A stretch of 50,524 bases of DNA. It comes from Parabacteroides sp. PF5-9. GTDB lineage: Bacteria; Bacteroidota; Bacteroidia; Bacteroidales; Tannerellaceae. The translations under genes were made by a program, and so were the position numbers. Of the stretch, positions 9,180 to 17,875 are shown piece after piece. The stretch covers positions 1 through 50,524 of the forward strand of contig NZ_JARXWG010000029.1 of NCBI RefSeq assembly GCF_029893105.1, in the 5' to 3' direction. The notes beneath the pieces are model-generated. The model ran no database searches. It had not been told where the DNA came from and was given only the letters and a program-made list of their open reading frames with translations. Each line of letters starts with the position of its first letter. Position 1 is the first letter of the stretch.

Positions 9180-9250
9180 TGTTCTATGGTGTAATGGTAA
9201 CACGTCAGATTCTGGTCCTGAAATTCCAGGTTCGAGCCCTGGTAGAACAA
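9180..9250 (+). tRNA. tRNA-Gln (anticodon CUG)
   Basis: A full cloverleaf can be drawn: acceptor TGTTCTA/TAGAACA, D stem GTGT/ACAC, anticodon stem TCAGA/CCTGA with one A-C mismatch, loop TTCTGGT giving anticodon CTG (reads CAG, glutamine), variable loop AATT, T stem CCAGG/CCTGG with loop TTCGAGC, and discriminator A. CCA is not encoded, which is common in this phylum. It is preceded by a textbook promoter and followed by a terminator. Confidence 0.95.
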
Positions 9251-9258
9251 CATTTTTT

Positions 9259-9299
9259 AAGCGCTGTCTTTTGATTTTCAAAAGGATGGCGCTTTTTTT
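9259..9299 (+). terminator. Terminator after tRNA-Gln
   Basis: AAGCGCTGTCTTTTG pairs with CAAAAGGATGGCGCTT (three G-T pairs) over a short loop, followed by seven T. Confidence 0.88.
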
Positions 9300-9357
9300 G
9301 TTTAGCAGTGGGGGACGAAATCGGGGAAGTTCTTAACTATACCCCAAACTATTTTAG

Positions 9358-9402
9358 ACTAAAACCATTATCTATGGAAATAACACTTATACAAAGTAAA
9401 AT
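9358..9402 (+). repeat. 45-bp direct repeat, copy 1 (start of ORF6N gene 1)
   Basis: This block covers the 16 bases before the ATG and the first 29 coding bases. It is identical to 9982-10026 at the start of the second ORF6N gene. Confidence 0.9.
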
Positions 9403-9970
9403 TTATGAAATCAGAGGGCAACGAGTTATGCTCGATTTTGATCTGGCAGAGATGTATGGAACAGAAACTCGGGTTTTGAAACAAGCTGTTAGGCGTAATC
9501 AAGACCGATTCCCTAATGATTTTATGCTTAGGCTATCAAAAGAAGAAGCAAAGGCGTTGATAGACATAGGGGTATCACAAAATGTGATACCTAAGGGGTA
9601 TAACTCTGGTGGTGCAGATGTATTTGCATTTACAGAACTAGGTGTTGCTATGTTGTCGAGTGTGCTTAAGAGTGATGTTGCTATCAAAATTAATATTAGC
9701 ATTATGCGTGCTTTTGTCGCTATGCGCAATGTGTTGACTATAGTGAAAGAAAGTGATCGGTCTGTTTTAACCCGTATAAAAACCTTAGAAGAAGTCAGTG
9801 AAGAGACCTTGGCTGCAATCAATGATCTATCGGAAGATAACCGGAAAGAGTTCGATGATATCTACATTGCATTAGCCGAGTTGGCTGCAAAACATAAACA
9901 GGCAAATAAACCTCGGAAACCGATCGGATATATCAAGCCGGAGGATAAAGATAACGGTGATCATTCCTAA
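9374..9970 (+). CDS. ORF6N domain DNA-binding protein, copy 1
   Basis: A 198-residue protein starting MEITLIQSKIYEIRGQRVML. The ORF6N domain (residues 8 to about 100, VMLDFDLAEMYGTETRVLKQAVRRN then FTELGVAMLSSVLKSDVAI) is found in phage antirepressor-like proteins and is thought to bind DNA. The C-terminal part is helical and ends in a basic tail (KHKQANKPRKPIGYIKP). The ATG at 9374 was chosen because the second copy starts at the same place, although the frame is open upstream. It directly follows tRNA-Gln and its terminator. The two copies are nearly identical at both ends but differ in the DNA-binding middle. Target unknown. Confidence 0.85.
   Translation: MEITLIQSKIYEIRGQRVMLDFDLAEMYGTETRVLKQAVRRNQDRFPNDFMLRLSKEEAKALIDIGVSQNVIPKGYNSGGADVFAFTELGVAMLSSVLKSDVAIKINISIMRAFVAMRNVLTIVKESDRSVLTRIKTLEEVSEETLAAINDLSEDNRKEFDDIYIALAELAAKHKQANKPRKPIGYIKPEDKDNGDHS
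9777..9939 (+). repeat. 163-bp direct repeat, copy 1 (3' part of ORF6N gene 1)
   Basis: By eye it differs from 10386-10548 at only three positions. It encodes the coiled C-terminal region TLEEVSEETLAAINDLSE onward. Confidence 0.9.
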
Positions 9971-9981
9971 TCTCTATTTAT

Positions 9982-10026
9982 ACTAAAACCATTATCTATG
10001 GAAATAACACTTATACAAAGTAAAAT
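9982..10026 (+). repeat. 45-bp direct repeat, copy 2 (start of ORF6N gene 2)
   Basis: Identical to 9358-9402, including the bases before the ATG. A region that includes the start site was therefore duplicated or converted. Confidence 0.9.
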
Positions 10027-10558
10027 CTACAAAATTCGGGGAACTCGGGTCATGTTGGATCGGGATTTAGCCGAATTATATGGTGTGACAACCGGAAATC
10101 TAAACAAGGCCGTAAAACGTAATATTGAACGGTTCCCTGAACGGTTTATGTTTCAGTTAACCAAAGCTGAGTTTTTGTTATTCCAAAATGGAATATCAAG
10201 TTGGGGCGGCACACGTACTCAACCATTTGCCTTTACCGAACAAGGCGTATCGATGTTATCTGCAGTATTGCATAGTCCTACAGCCATACAAGTAAGCCTT
10301 TCGATTATGGATGCTTTTGTGGCGATGCGCAGTGTGATTGCTCTCGTAAAAGAGAACGATCTGTTACCGGAATTGATAAACCGTCTAAAAACCTTAGAAG
10401 AAGTCAGTGAAGAGACCTTAGCTGCAATCAATGATCTATCGGAAGATAACCGGAAAGAGTTCGATGATATCTACACCGCATTAGCCGAGTTGGCTGCAAA
10501 ACATAAACAGGCAAATAAACCTCGGAAACCGATCGGATATATCAAGCCAAAGGATTGA
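9998..10558 (+). CDS. ORF6N domain DNA-binding protein, copy 2
   Basis: A 186-residue paralogue starting MEITLIQSKIYKIRGTRVML. The ORF6N core (RDLAELYGVTTGNLNKAVKRN, FTEQGVSMLSAVLHSPTAIQVSLSIMDAFVAMR) is closer to the usual family sequence than copy 1. The C-terminal segment from TLEEVSEETLAAINDLSE is essentially the same as copy 1. The gene lies 27 bases after copy 1 and is probably cotranscribed. ORF6N proteins are often phage- or island-borne, and the position behind a tRNA gene fits an old integration site, but no integrase or att duplication is visible. Confidence 0.88.
   Translation: MEITLIQSKIYKIRGTRVMLDRDLAELYGVTTGNLNKAVKRNIERFPERFMFQLTKAEFLLFQNGISSWGGTRTQPFAFTEQGVSMLSAVLHSPTAIQVSLSIMDAFVAMRSVIALVKENDLLPELINRLKTLEEVSEETLAAINDLSEDNRKEFDDIYTALAELAAKHKQANKPRKPIGYIKPKD
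10386..10548 (+). repeat. 163-bp direct repeat, copy 2 (3' part of ORF6N gene 2)
   Basis: Partner of 9777-9939 with three mismatches. The middles of the two genes are far more diverged than either end. Confidence 0.9.
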
Positions 10559-10595
10559 GGTTAGGGTGCTTAAAGTGATTAATTTCAATATTTTA

Positions 10596-10626
10596 TTTGG
10601 ATTAACTATTCATTTGTTTACTTTTG
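10596..10626 (+). promoter_or_regulatory. Bacteroidetes promoter for the small lipoprotein gene
   Basis: TTTG at 10596-10599, a 19-base spacer, and TACTTTTG at 10619-10626 match the consensus well. The ATG at 10650 is 23 bases downstream. This supports the internal start at 10650 rather than a longer frame from 10566. Confidence 0.75.
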
Positions 10627-10649
10627 TGGATCAATTTAAATCCACTGTT

Positions 10650-11006
10650 ATGAAAAAAGTTTTATTTCTATTATTTCTCACTCTTCCCTTTATTTTCAAC
10701 TCATGTATAACAGATGATGATCCGATAGTCGGTAGTTCTTCTTTAAATGGAACGACTTGGGTATACTATGGTGACGAAGAAGGCTTGGAAAGTGAACTTT
10801 CTATCACGTTCTCTGAAGAGACCTATACCTTTTACGGTTATGATATGGTCGATGGAGAGAAAGATGAATATTTTGGATCCGGCTCTTATACTTATGATCC
10901 TCCGATCGTTACTTTTATAGAAGATGAAGATACTCTTACCGCTACGGTTTCAGGAAATAAAATGACTACGGAAGAGGAGTATCCTATGGTTTTTGTAAAG
11001 AAATAG
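10650..11006 (+). CDS. Small lipocalin-like lipoprotein, function unknown
   Basis: A 118-residue protein with signal peptide MKKVLFLLFLTLPFIFNSC; the Cys at 19 is a probable lipidation site. The mature part begins ITDDDPIVGSSSLNGTTWVYYG and continues as short beta strands (LSITFSEETYTFYGYD, GSGSYTYDPPIVTFIED, LTATVSGNKMTTEEE). This pattern resembles small lipocalin-like lipoproteins of Bacteroidales. The ATG at 10650 is chosen because the signal peptide starts there and a promoter ends 23 bases upstream; the frame upstream gives no signal peptide. No function can be assigned. Confidence 0.8.
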   Translation: MKKVLFLLFLTLPFIFNSCITDDDPIVGSSSLNGTTWVYYGDEEGLESELSITFSEETYTFYGYDMVDGEKDEYFGSGSYTYDPPIVTFIEDEDTLTATVSGNKMTTEEEYPMVFVKK

Positions 11007-11095
11007 CCAGCCGCAATCTCATTTTATTTGCTTGATCGGTATCGTTTCTTTGAGTTGTTTAGAACGAAAATTTGTCGGATCGAGATCACTTTTCT

Positions 11096-11179
11096 GTTAG
11101 AGGTACGTCTAAATTATTTTAGACGTACCTCTAAACGGATTTACACCTACCTCTAAATCGATTTAGACGTACCTCTAAC
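11096..11179. repeat. 84-bp four-unit palindromic element, copy A
   Basis: Exactly four 18-bp units separated by 4-bp spacers (TTAT, CGGA, TCGA). Units fit TTTASASSTASSTSTAAA, except that the outermost bases are G and C. Units 1 and 4 are perfect inverted copies of each other. It lies between the small lipoprotein gene and lpxB, which converge. Confidence 0.92.
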
Positions 11180-11211
11180 AAAAAAACGGTTCGGAGATGT
11201 TCAAAAACCGT
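11180..11211 (-). terminator. Probable terminator after lpxB
   Basis: On the minus strand ACGGTT and AACCGT form a short stem followed by seven T, just past the lpxB stop. It adjoins copy A of the 84-bp element, which could extend the structure. Confidence 0.6.
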
Positions 11212-11216
11212 GTGGT

Positions 11217-12353
11217 TTATTCTTTAAAAAGATAACTGTAAATCAATTCAGCCGTTCTTTGGGATGCGCCCGGTTCGCCCAGAACCTGTATGACTTCGTC
11301 GTAACCGGCAAGCATTTGGTTGCGATAAGCGGTGTCATTCAAAATACGGTCTAATTCGTTTTGGATATTTTTTTGAGAAAAACGTTTGCCGAAAAGTTCC
11401 TGGACGACTTCTCTGTCGGCAATCAGATTGACCAACGAGATGTATTTAGTATGGAAAAAATGGCGAAAAACAAAACTGACCAACGAACCTGCCGGCGTAT
11501 AATAACAAACCACTTGCGGAATCCTGAAAAGAGAAGTTTCCAATGTGGCAGTACCGGAAGTGACAAGTGCCGCTATGCTATGTTGTAGTAAGGTATATGT
11601 CTGGTCAAAAACGATGGAGACCTGGTGGTTTCCGATATGCTGCCGATAATATTCCGGATCAATTCCCGGAGCGCCTGCAATAACCGGGTGATACGCCGGA
11701 AAAGCTGTGGCTACTTTCAACATAACCGGTAGATTGTCTTTGATCTCCTGGCGACGGCTGCCGGCCAGTAGTGCCAACATCGGTTTGTCCGGCAAATGTG
11801 CTTGTTCACGAAAAACCGGAAAGGAGGTCTGTTGCTTTTCCATATAGTGAGCCACCGAGTCGACCGATGGGTTGCCGACATAATCAACCGTATAATTCAA
11901 TTTTCGGAAAAACTCCTTTTCAAACGGAAGGATACAGAACATCCGATCCACATACTTGCGAAAAGCGTTGATGCGGTACTGTTTCCATGCCCAGATCTTG
12001 GGAGATATGTAATAATAGACGGGGAGTTGTAAGCGGGTTTTGACATACTCCGCAATTTTCAGGTTAAATCCCGGATAGTCGATAAGGATGACAACATCCG
12101 GTTGGAAATTGCTTATGTCTTCTTTGCACATCTGCATATTACGCATGATTGTACGTAAGTGGAGCAATACCGGAATAAATCCCATATAGGCCATTTCCCG
12201 GTAGTGTTTGACCAGTGTGCCGCCAACAGCTTGCATCAGATCGCCTCCCAGATAACGAAATTCGGCATTACGATCTTGTTCCTTGAGGGCTATCATCAAG
12301 TTGGAAGCGTGCAGATCTCCGGAAGCCTCGCCGGCTATGAGGTAGTATTTCAT
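11217..12353 (-). CDS. lpxB: Lipid-A-disaccharide synthase
   Basis: Condenses UDP-2,3-diacylglucosamine with lipid X to the tetraacyl disaccharide of lipid A at the inner membrane. The 378-residue length is normal. The family start [17 protein letters not shown] is present, as are [33 protein letters not shown] and the donor-binding stretch [23 protein letters not shown]. It overlaps surE by 4 bases, so the two are translationally coupled. Confidence 0.97.
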   Translation of the reverse strand: MKYYLIAGEASGDLHASNLMIALKEQDRNAEFRYLGGDLMQAVGGTLVKHYREMAYMGFIPVLLHLRTIMRNMQMCKEDISNFQPDVVILIDYPGFNLKIAEYVKTRLQLPVYYYISPKIWAWKQYRINAFRKYVDRMFCILPFEKEFFRKLNYTVDYVGNPSVDSVAHYMEKQQTSFPVFREQAHLPDKPMLALLAGSRRQEIKDNLPVMLKVATAFPAYHPVIAGAPGIDPEYYRQHIGNHQVSIVFDQTYTLLQHSIAALVTSGTATLETSLFRIPQVVCYYTPAGSLVSFVFRHFFHTKYISLVNLIADREVVQELFGKRFSQKNIQNELDRILNDTAYRNQMLAGYDEVIQVLGEPGASQRTAELIYSYLFKE

Positions 12354-13132
12354 TGTGCGAACAAGTTATGCAATTGTTGCATAAAGTCATAATCGGTCAC
12401 GTCGATTTTACATGGGACGAGCGAGGCGTATCCGCTATCAAGCGCTAAGGTGTCGTTTTCCGGATGAATAGGTTTGGCGTTTTCAAAATCGCCGGTTAAC
12501 CAAAAGACCGGTTTCCCTTGTGCATTTTCCGAACGCATAAATTCGCGTACCCATCTTCCGTCGGCCTGGCGACAGACTTTCATTCCTTTTACCTGTGGGA
12601 TGTTCGGAACATTCAGGTTGAGGTAGGTGCCGTGTGGCAAACCTTCTTTTAATATCCGGCGAGCAACCATACGGCCTAACCGGCAACATTCGGAAAAGTC
12701 GGCATCGTGGGCCTGATCCATCAAAGAAACGCCAATAGAGGGCACATCAAATATACATCCTTCGGCTGCGGCGCCCATAGTACCGGAATAATTCACACAA
12801 ATCGCCATATTGCCTCCGTGATTAATGCCCGAGACCAATAAGTCCGGTTTATGATCCAATATTTCATTGATGGCCAGTTTGACACAGTCGACCGGTGTTC
12901 CCGAACAGCTATAAATAGTCAACCCTTCTTCTTTTTTGATTACAGAATAGGTGAGTGGTGATGTGGAAGTAATAGCGCTACTCATCCCTGAGCGAGGACC
13001 ATCCGGGGCAAAAACGACTAACTCGCCTAAATCTTTCAAACAGTTTATCAACTCATTAATACCTTTTGCGTGGACGCCATCATCATTTGTCACCAGGATA
13101 AGCGGTCTTTCGTGTTTCATACGATCATTCAT
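12350..13132 (-). CDS. surE: 5'/3'-nucleotidase SurE
   Basis: A 260-residue metal-dependent phosphatase acting on nucleoside monophosphates. The metal-binding motif LVTNDDG is at residues 13-19, followed by [11 protein letters not shown], and by [20 protein letters not shown], which carries the conserved Asn. First gene of the surE-lpxB pair. An in-frame ATG five codons in (MKHERP) is an alternative start. Confidence 0.96.
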   Translation of the reverse strand: MNDRMKHERPLILVTNDDGVHAKGINELINCLKDLGELVVFAPDGPRSGMSSAITSTSPLTYSVIKKEEGLTIYSCSGTPVDCVKLAINEILDHKPDLLVSGINHGGNMAICVNYSGTMGAAAEGCIFDVPSIGVSLMDQAHDADFSECCRLGRMVARRILKEGLPHGTYLNLNVPNIPQVKGMKVCRQADGRWVREFMRSENAQGKPVFWLTGDFENAKPIHPENDTLALDSGYASLVPCKIDVTDYDFMQQLHNLFAQ

Positions 13133-13146
13133 TGTTTATATTACGG

Positions 13147-13154
13147 CAAAATTA
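13147..13154 (-). promoter_or_regulatory. -7 box (TAATTTTG) for surE-lpxB
   Basis: The minus strand reads TAATTTTG, a perfect TAnnTTTG match, 14 bases before the surE ATG. That implies a very short leader, so confidence is moderate. Confidence 0.4.
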
Positions 13155-13218
13155 CGTCTTTTTTATGAAGATGATGCATTTTTTTTCTTCCGGGCTGATA
13201 ATCTGTTGGTTTTATGCC

Positions 13219-13245
13219 TATATTTGTAGGGTGTTTGCGCAAACA
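13219..13245 (+). promoter_or_regulatory. -7 box with an overlapping 14-bp palindrome before the oxidoreductase
   Basis: TATATTTG (13219-13226) matches the -7 consensus. Six bases later lies the perfect palindrome TGTTTGCGCAAACA (13232-13245), covering the expected transcription start. That is the position of a repressor operator. The ATG is 25 bases further on. Confidence 0.55.
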
Positions 13246-13270
13246 TTAATTAAATCAAATATAATAAACC

Positions 13271-14701
13271 ATGAATTCGAATGACATTTCACGCCGTTCA
13301 TTTCTGAAACAGGGTGTGGCTCTTTCAGCAGTTTCTGCTATCCCTTCTTTCTGGATTCCCTCCAAAATACACGCTTCTGCACCACGTGTTAGTGCGAATG
13401 ATAAAGTAAATCTGGCACTTATTGGTATCGGAAACCGCGGGAATGAGATTACCAAAGATTTTATAAAAACGGGCATGTGTAATATTGTTGCATTATGTGA
13501 TGTGGATATGGGTGCTCCTCATACGCAGGAGGTTATTTCTATGTTCCCCAACGTTCCGCGTTTCCAGGATTTCCGCCAGATGTTTGATAAAATGGGAGGA
13601 CAGATCGATGCTGTAACAGTTGCAGTTCCCGACCATTCCCATTTCCCGATCACGATGGAAGCGATGGCTCATGGAAAGCATGTCTATGTCGAAAAACCAA
13701 TGGCTCGTACCTTCAATGAAGTCGAGTTGATGATGAAGGGTGAAAAGAAATACGGAGTGGTCACTCAAATGGGGAACCAAGGCCATTCCGAAGGCAACTA
13801 TTTCCAGTTCAAAGCTTGGAAAGAAGCTGGCATAATTAAAGATGTGACTGCTATTACAGGGCATATGAACAATGTGCGTCGCTGGCACGAATGGAACCCA
13901 CGGATAAATAGTTATCCGGTAGCCGAACAGCTTCCGGCTACAATGGATTGGGATACTTGGTTGGGCGTAACGCATGAACATGCCTACAACCACGATTATC
14001 ATCTCGGGCAATGGCGTTGCTGGTATGATTTTGGTATGGGGGTATTGGGCGACTGGGGAGCACATATTCTGGATACCGTACATGAGTTCCTTGATTTGGG
14101 ACTGCCGACAGAGATAAATCCGATCTATCTGAAAGATCATAATCCGTTCTTTTATCCGATGTCTTCTACACTTCAGTTCAAATTTCCTGCTCGTGGTATT
14201 ATGCCGGCAGTAGATATTACGTGGTATGACGGACTGGATAATATCCCGGCTGTACCGGAAGGGTATGGTGTGTCGGAAATCGACCCGAACATCCCGACTG
14301 TAGCAGGAGGTAAGATTCAACCGGCAAAACTGAACCCCGGGAAAGAGATCTATACGGATACACTCACCTTTAAAGGGGGATCTCATGGCAGTACGCTTTC
14401 CATTATTCCGAATGAGGTAGCAAAAGATATGGCTTCTAAATTGCCGGATGTGCCGCCAAGCCCATCGAATCACTTTGCGAACTTCCTTCTAAGTTGTATG
14501 GGGAAAGAGAAAACACGTTCTCCGTTCTCAATCGCCGGGCCGCTGAGTCAGGTATTCTGCCTGGGTGTGTTGAGTCAGTGGCTGAATAGTAAAATTGTAT
14601 TTGACCGGGAGACCAGACAAATTACAAATAATCCGGTTGCCAATCAACTGTTGTATGGTGCAGTGCCGCGTCAAGGTTGGGAACAATATTATAAGATATA
14701 A
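13271..14701 (+). CDS. Tat-exported Gfo/Idh/MocA family oxidoreductase
   Basis: A 476-residue NAD(P)-dependent oxidoreductase. A twin-arginine signal (SRRSFLKQG, residues 7-15, then a hydrophobic stretch) suggests folded export to the periplasm with its cofactor bound. The Rossmann motif GIGNRGNE and the family signature EKPMA (Lys of the catalytic region) are present, as are DWDTWLG and GDWGAHILD. Such secreted members in Bacteroidetes act on sugars or sugar derivatives; the substrate cannot be read from sequence. It is monocistronic, with a palindromic operator-like site upstream and a terminator downstream. Confidence 0.92.
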   Translation: MNSNDISRRSFLKQGVALSAVSAIPSFWIPSKIHASAPRVSANDKVNLALIGIGNRGNEITKDFIKTGMCNIVALCDVDMGAPHTQEVISMFPNVPRFQDFRQMFDKMGGQIDAVTVAVPDHSHFPITMEAMAHGKHVYVEKPMARTFNEVELMMKGEKKYGVVTQMGNQGHSEGNYFQFKAWKEAGIIKDVTAITGHMNNVRRWHEWNPRINSYPVAEQLPATMDWDTWLGVTHEHAYNHDYHLGQWRCWYDFGMGVLGDWGAHILDTVHEFLDLGLPTEINPIYLKDHNPFFYPMSSTLQFKFPARGIMPAVDITWYDGLDNIPAVPEGYGVSEIDPNIPTVAGGKIQPAKLNPGKEIYTDTLTFKGGSHGSTLSIIPNEVAKDMASKLPDVPPSPSNHFANFLLSCMGKEKTRSPFSIAGPLSQVFCLGVLSQWLNSKIVFDRETRQITNNPVANQLLYGAVPRQGWEQYYKI

Positions 14702-14733
14702 GATTTTTTTGCGAGACTTTTTTGATGACTACA

Positions 14734-14770
14734 GAAAGGGCTGTACCGGAAGGGCAGCCCTTTCATTTTT
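14734..14770. terminator. Terminator between converging oxidoreductase and PPDK-like genes
   Basis: GAAAGGGCTG and CAGCCCTTTC form a perfect 10-bp stem followed by a T-rich tail (ATTTTT). It lies between the two stop codons. Confidence 0.85.
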
Positions 14771-14773
14771 CCT

Positions 14774-17700
14774 TTATTCTGTCTCTTTTTCTGACGGAGA
14801 TGAAATCTCAACATCCGGTTTCAATACGACTCCCAAACTTTTCTTTCCATCCATTTTCGCAACAATAGGTGTATCGAAATGGATATGGCGAAGAAAGTCC
14901 GATTCATAAGCAGCGGGTAATGCATTCAAGTAGGCTTCGTCAAACCAGCCATCCTCTTTAAACGGATTAATGGTGAAATAACCAACACCAAAAGAGGTTA
15001 GGTTCTGAAAGAAGTGTGTGCCCTGGCTGGGGTCAATCTGGTAATTTTCCAGTCCACATTCAACGATAACACGGGCGTTGCTGATGTGAGGCCATTTGAC
15101 GGGTATGCCCAGCCAGTGATCACTGCTGCCCCAGCGTCCGGGGCCGACCAATACATAGACTTTCCCTTCTTCTGTAAACTGGCGGTTTATTTTTTCGATC
15201 TCGTAGGCAATTAGTTGATTGTTGGCCGAGTTGAATGCTTCGGTTTTGACATAGATGATATCTTGTATATCCGAAATAATACCATGCCCCAGGGCGCTGG
15301 TCGATGAAAGGATCGCCTCGTCTTTCTGTACCAATGTCAGGTCTTCCTCCATGACCTCCTTATTATCGACAATCGGTCTGATTTGCAACAGGTAAAAAGT
15401 GGCATTGGGGGTGTTGTCCGCCACTTCTATGTTGACGGCAAATTCGATTTCGATAGGGCGTCCCATCTCTTCCTGACCGATTTTTAGAATTTTATCTAAA
15501 GTGTCGGCCAAAGGGAAAACGTCGTGCTGAAGGATGTTTACAAATGAGATGATTTTGCGCCCTCCGGTATAATAGCCATCCCGTATAATCTGATCATACG
15601 GGTCATAGGTCGATACGATATATTTTAGTGCTCCGTCTTCATCGGCATCTTTGACGGAGAGTTTTAAAAGATTGAATGCGTCATCTACTGAAAAGTTTTC
15701 TGCCAGGTTTTTCAGGTCGAGGGCATAAAATCGGGTTTGCGTTTCGCGTAAAGCCAGGTTCATTGTGCTCATCTGCAAGATATTGTGCTGATGGCGCGGG
15801 GAAAAACGAAGAGTTGTCCCTCCGTCGACAATGTATTTTCCTAAGCCCAATGCCAGATTGGCAATCCCGTCTTCTGTCTTTTCATTGCCGATCGGATAGA
15901 AGTTCAGCGAACGGGCTACTCCGGAGATTGTCGGGTAGAAATGTGAATTGTATTGGCTTCCGGCGACTTCTTGTAAAACGATGGCCATTTTTTCCTGGTC
16001 GATGACGTTGGAAGTAGCTGTCATATATGCTTTGCTGTCTTTAAAGAATACAGAGGCGTAGACCGCTTTAATAGCGTCGCACACCGTGCGCATCATATCC
16101 TGCTTTGCTTCACAGTTGGGCACCATGTACGTAGAGTATATCCCGGCGAATGGCTGGTAGTGCGAATCTTCTAATAAACTGGATGAACGTATGGCAACAG
16201 GCCCTTTTATCACCTCAAAGAAGGCCATCAGATCTTCTGCCAGATTAGCAGGGAGATCTGCCTGAAGGAAATATTTCAATATGGCGTCATCATCAATGTC
16301 ACTAAGAGCCACGGGATAGAGTTCGTTTGTTTCCATAAACTCATCGAAAATATCGGTACAGATGACAACCGTTTTGGGAATATTAACCGCAAAATTCTCT
16401 TTTTCAAGATTGGGATAACGTTTGACCATTGCACCCATGAAAGCCAGACCTCTGCCTTTTCCTCCTAACGAGCCGTCGCCTATACGGGCGAAGTTGCTGT
16501 ATTCGTCGAAACGCTCTTTCTGATAAACAGCGACGACCCCCAGGTTTTTCATTCGACGGTACTGGACTATCAGATCGAAGATCAGTTGCCGTGCCTCGTC
16601 CATATTTTTATAATCGCTGACGTCTATATTTCTCAATACCTCTGCCGGTGGGAACATCGCCCGTGAATAGAAGAAACGGGAGAAATGATTTCTGGAGAGG
16701 TGATAGACCAATGAGTCGTCCGGGATGTCGAATATCTTTCTCTGGAGATCTTTCAGATTCTTGATCCGCATGATCTCCTCTTTTGTTTGTGGATTACGGA
16801 TAATGAAGTCGCCGAATCCGAAATGTCTCATAATTGTTTTTCGCAGGTCTTGCGGATAACTTTTTGAGTTTTTATCGATAAACGAAGCGGCCAGTTCTTC
16901 GGCATATACGCTGTTGCTCGATTCGGAGGATTCGAGGATAAAAGGAATAGTCAATCCTGATTTGCGCACATAGCGTCCGAATTTATAACCGGCAAACGGG
17001 TCTTTAATGTCGTTGTAGGTGAAACTCATGTCGGAGATGATTCCCAGCATATTGTCTTTATACTGATCGAAGATTCGGACAGCCTCTTCATAGGTTCGAG
17101 CCAGTTTGATTTTAGGGCGACCACGCATACGCAACATCTGCTCGTGTTCATTCAATGCCTCTGCGGCAAACGCTTTGCTTTGCTCAAGTACAAATTTATA
17201 CAGGTGAGGCAATGCCGAAGAGTAGAAACGGATCGAATCTTCTACCAATAAGATGGTCTGTACGCCGACACTAGCGGTGTCATCTTCCACATTCATCTTA
17301 TCTTCGATCAGTTTGATGATCGCCAGTAGAAGTTCGGCGTTGCCCAGCCAGCTGAAAATATAGTCGATCGCTTTCAGATCTTCACTGGCGATTCGTTTGG
17401 TTACTTCCCTGGAAAAGGGGGTAAGCACAACAATCGGAATGTTGGAGTATTGGACTTTGATCTCTTTTGCCGCTTCAAAAATATCGCGGTCGTCCATATT
17501 GGGCATACAAATGATCAGTTCAAAATTGCGGTCTTCAAGTTCTGCCAACGCTTCTTCTTTGGTGGTGACCTGTGTGAATCGTGGTGGATAACGCAAGCTA
17601 AGCGCTGTATACTCATTGAATATCTGTTCGTCTACACGTCCGTCATCTTCGAGCATGAACGCATCATATTTGGTGGCAATAAGCAGTACATTAAATATAC

Positions 17701-17794
17701 GCTTATTCATCAGATTAGCAAAAGAAGTGTCTTTAAACACCAGATTTTTAAAATCAGGGATACCGCTCATAATAAAATTGTCATTTTTATGCAT
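14774..17794 (-). CDS. Double receiver-like / PEP-pyruvate-binding domain protein
   Basis: A protein of about 1006 residues. The N-terminal 130 residues form a CheY-like receiver fold (FNVLLIATKYDAFML, FELIICMPNMDDRD, IPIVVLTPF). A second receiver-like domain follows (TILLVEDSIRFY to about residue 330). The C-terminal two thirds match the ATP-grasp pyruvate-phosphate-dikinase N-terminal domain (DGSLGGKGRGLAFM, GPVAIRSSSLLEDSHYQPFAGIYST, VLVGPGRWGSSDHWLGIP). The swivelling His domain and PEP-binding barrel of true PEP synthase are absent, so it is not a complete dikinase. The ATG at 17794 is preferred to a TTG one codon upstream; an ATG at 17770 (MSGIPDF) is also possible. Confidence 0.88.
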   Translation of the reverse strand: MHKNDNFIMSGIPDFKNLVFKDTSFANLMNKRIFNVLLIATKYDAFMLEDDGRVDEQIFNEYTALSLRYPPRFTQVTTKEEALAELEDRNFELIICMPNMDDRDIFEAAKEIKVQYSNIPIVVLTPFSREVTKRIASEDLKAIDYIFSWLGNAELLLAIIKLIEDKMNVEDDTASVGVQTILLVEDSIRFYSSALPHLYKFVLEQSKAFAAEALNEHEQMLRMRGRPKIKLARTYEEAVRIFDQYKDNMLGIISDMSFTYNDIKDPFAGYKFGRYVRKSGLTIPFILESSESSNSVYAEELAASFIDKNSKSYPQDLRKTIMRHFGFGDFIIRNPQTKEEIMRIKNLKDLQRKIFDIPDDSLVYHLSRNHFSRFFYSRAMFPPAEVLRNIDVSDYKNMDEARQLIFDLIVQYRRMKNLGVVAVYQKERFDEYSNFARIGDGSLGGKGRGLAFMGAMVKRYPNLEKENFAVNIPKTVVICTDIFDEFMETNELYPVALSDIDDDAILKYFLQADLPANLAEDLMAFFEVIKGPVAIRSSSLLEDSHYQPFAGIYSTYMVPNCEAKQDMMRTVCDAIKAVYASVFFKDSKAYMTATSNVIDQEKMAIVLQEVAGSQYNSHFYPTISGVARSLNFYPIGNEKTEDGIANLALGLGKYIVDGGTTLRFSPRHQHNILQMSTMNLALRETQTRFYALDLKNLAENFSVDDAFNLLKLSVKDADEDGALKYIVSTYDPYDQIIRDGYYTGGRKIISFVNILQHDVFPLADTLDKILKIGQEEMGRPIEIEFAVNIEVADNTPNATFYLLQIRPIVDNKEVMEEDLTLVQKDEAILSSTSALGHGIISDIQDIIYVKTEAFNSANNQLIAYEIEKINRQFTEEGKVYVLVGPGRWGSSDHWLGIPVKWPHISNARVIVECGLENYQIDPSQGTHFFQNLTSFGVGYFTINPFKEDGWFDEAYLNALPAAYESDFLRHIHFDTPIVAKMDGKKSLGVVLKPDVEISSPSEKETE

Positions 17795-17811
17795 CAAAAG
17801 TAGATAAAAAC

Positions 17812-17841
17812 TTTGTTGTTTTATAAAAATCTCTACATTTG
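17812..17841 (+). promoter_or_regulatory. Promoter of gdhA
   Basis: TTTG at 17812-17815 and TACATTTG at 17834-17841 are separated by 18 bases, close to the Bacteroidetes consensus. The gdhA ATG follows 34 bases after the -7 box. Confidence 0.7.
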
Positions 17842-17875
17842 TGACATTTTGATAGTTAATTTAATGTTAAATACC

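Noticed and set aside
9180-10560. Integrated element using tRNA-Gln as attachment site
   Set aside because: No second copy of the tRNA 3' end and no integrase; only the ORF6N genes hint at it.
11096-11179. Possible CRISPR array (repeats and spacers)
   Set aside because: Spacers are only 4 bases and partly repeated, units are palindromic and vary, and no cas genes are present.
14774-17794. Phosphoenolpyruvate synthase
   Set aside because: Swivelling His domain and PEP-binding barrel are missing, so it cannot be the full enzyme.
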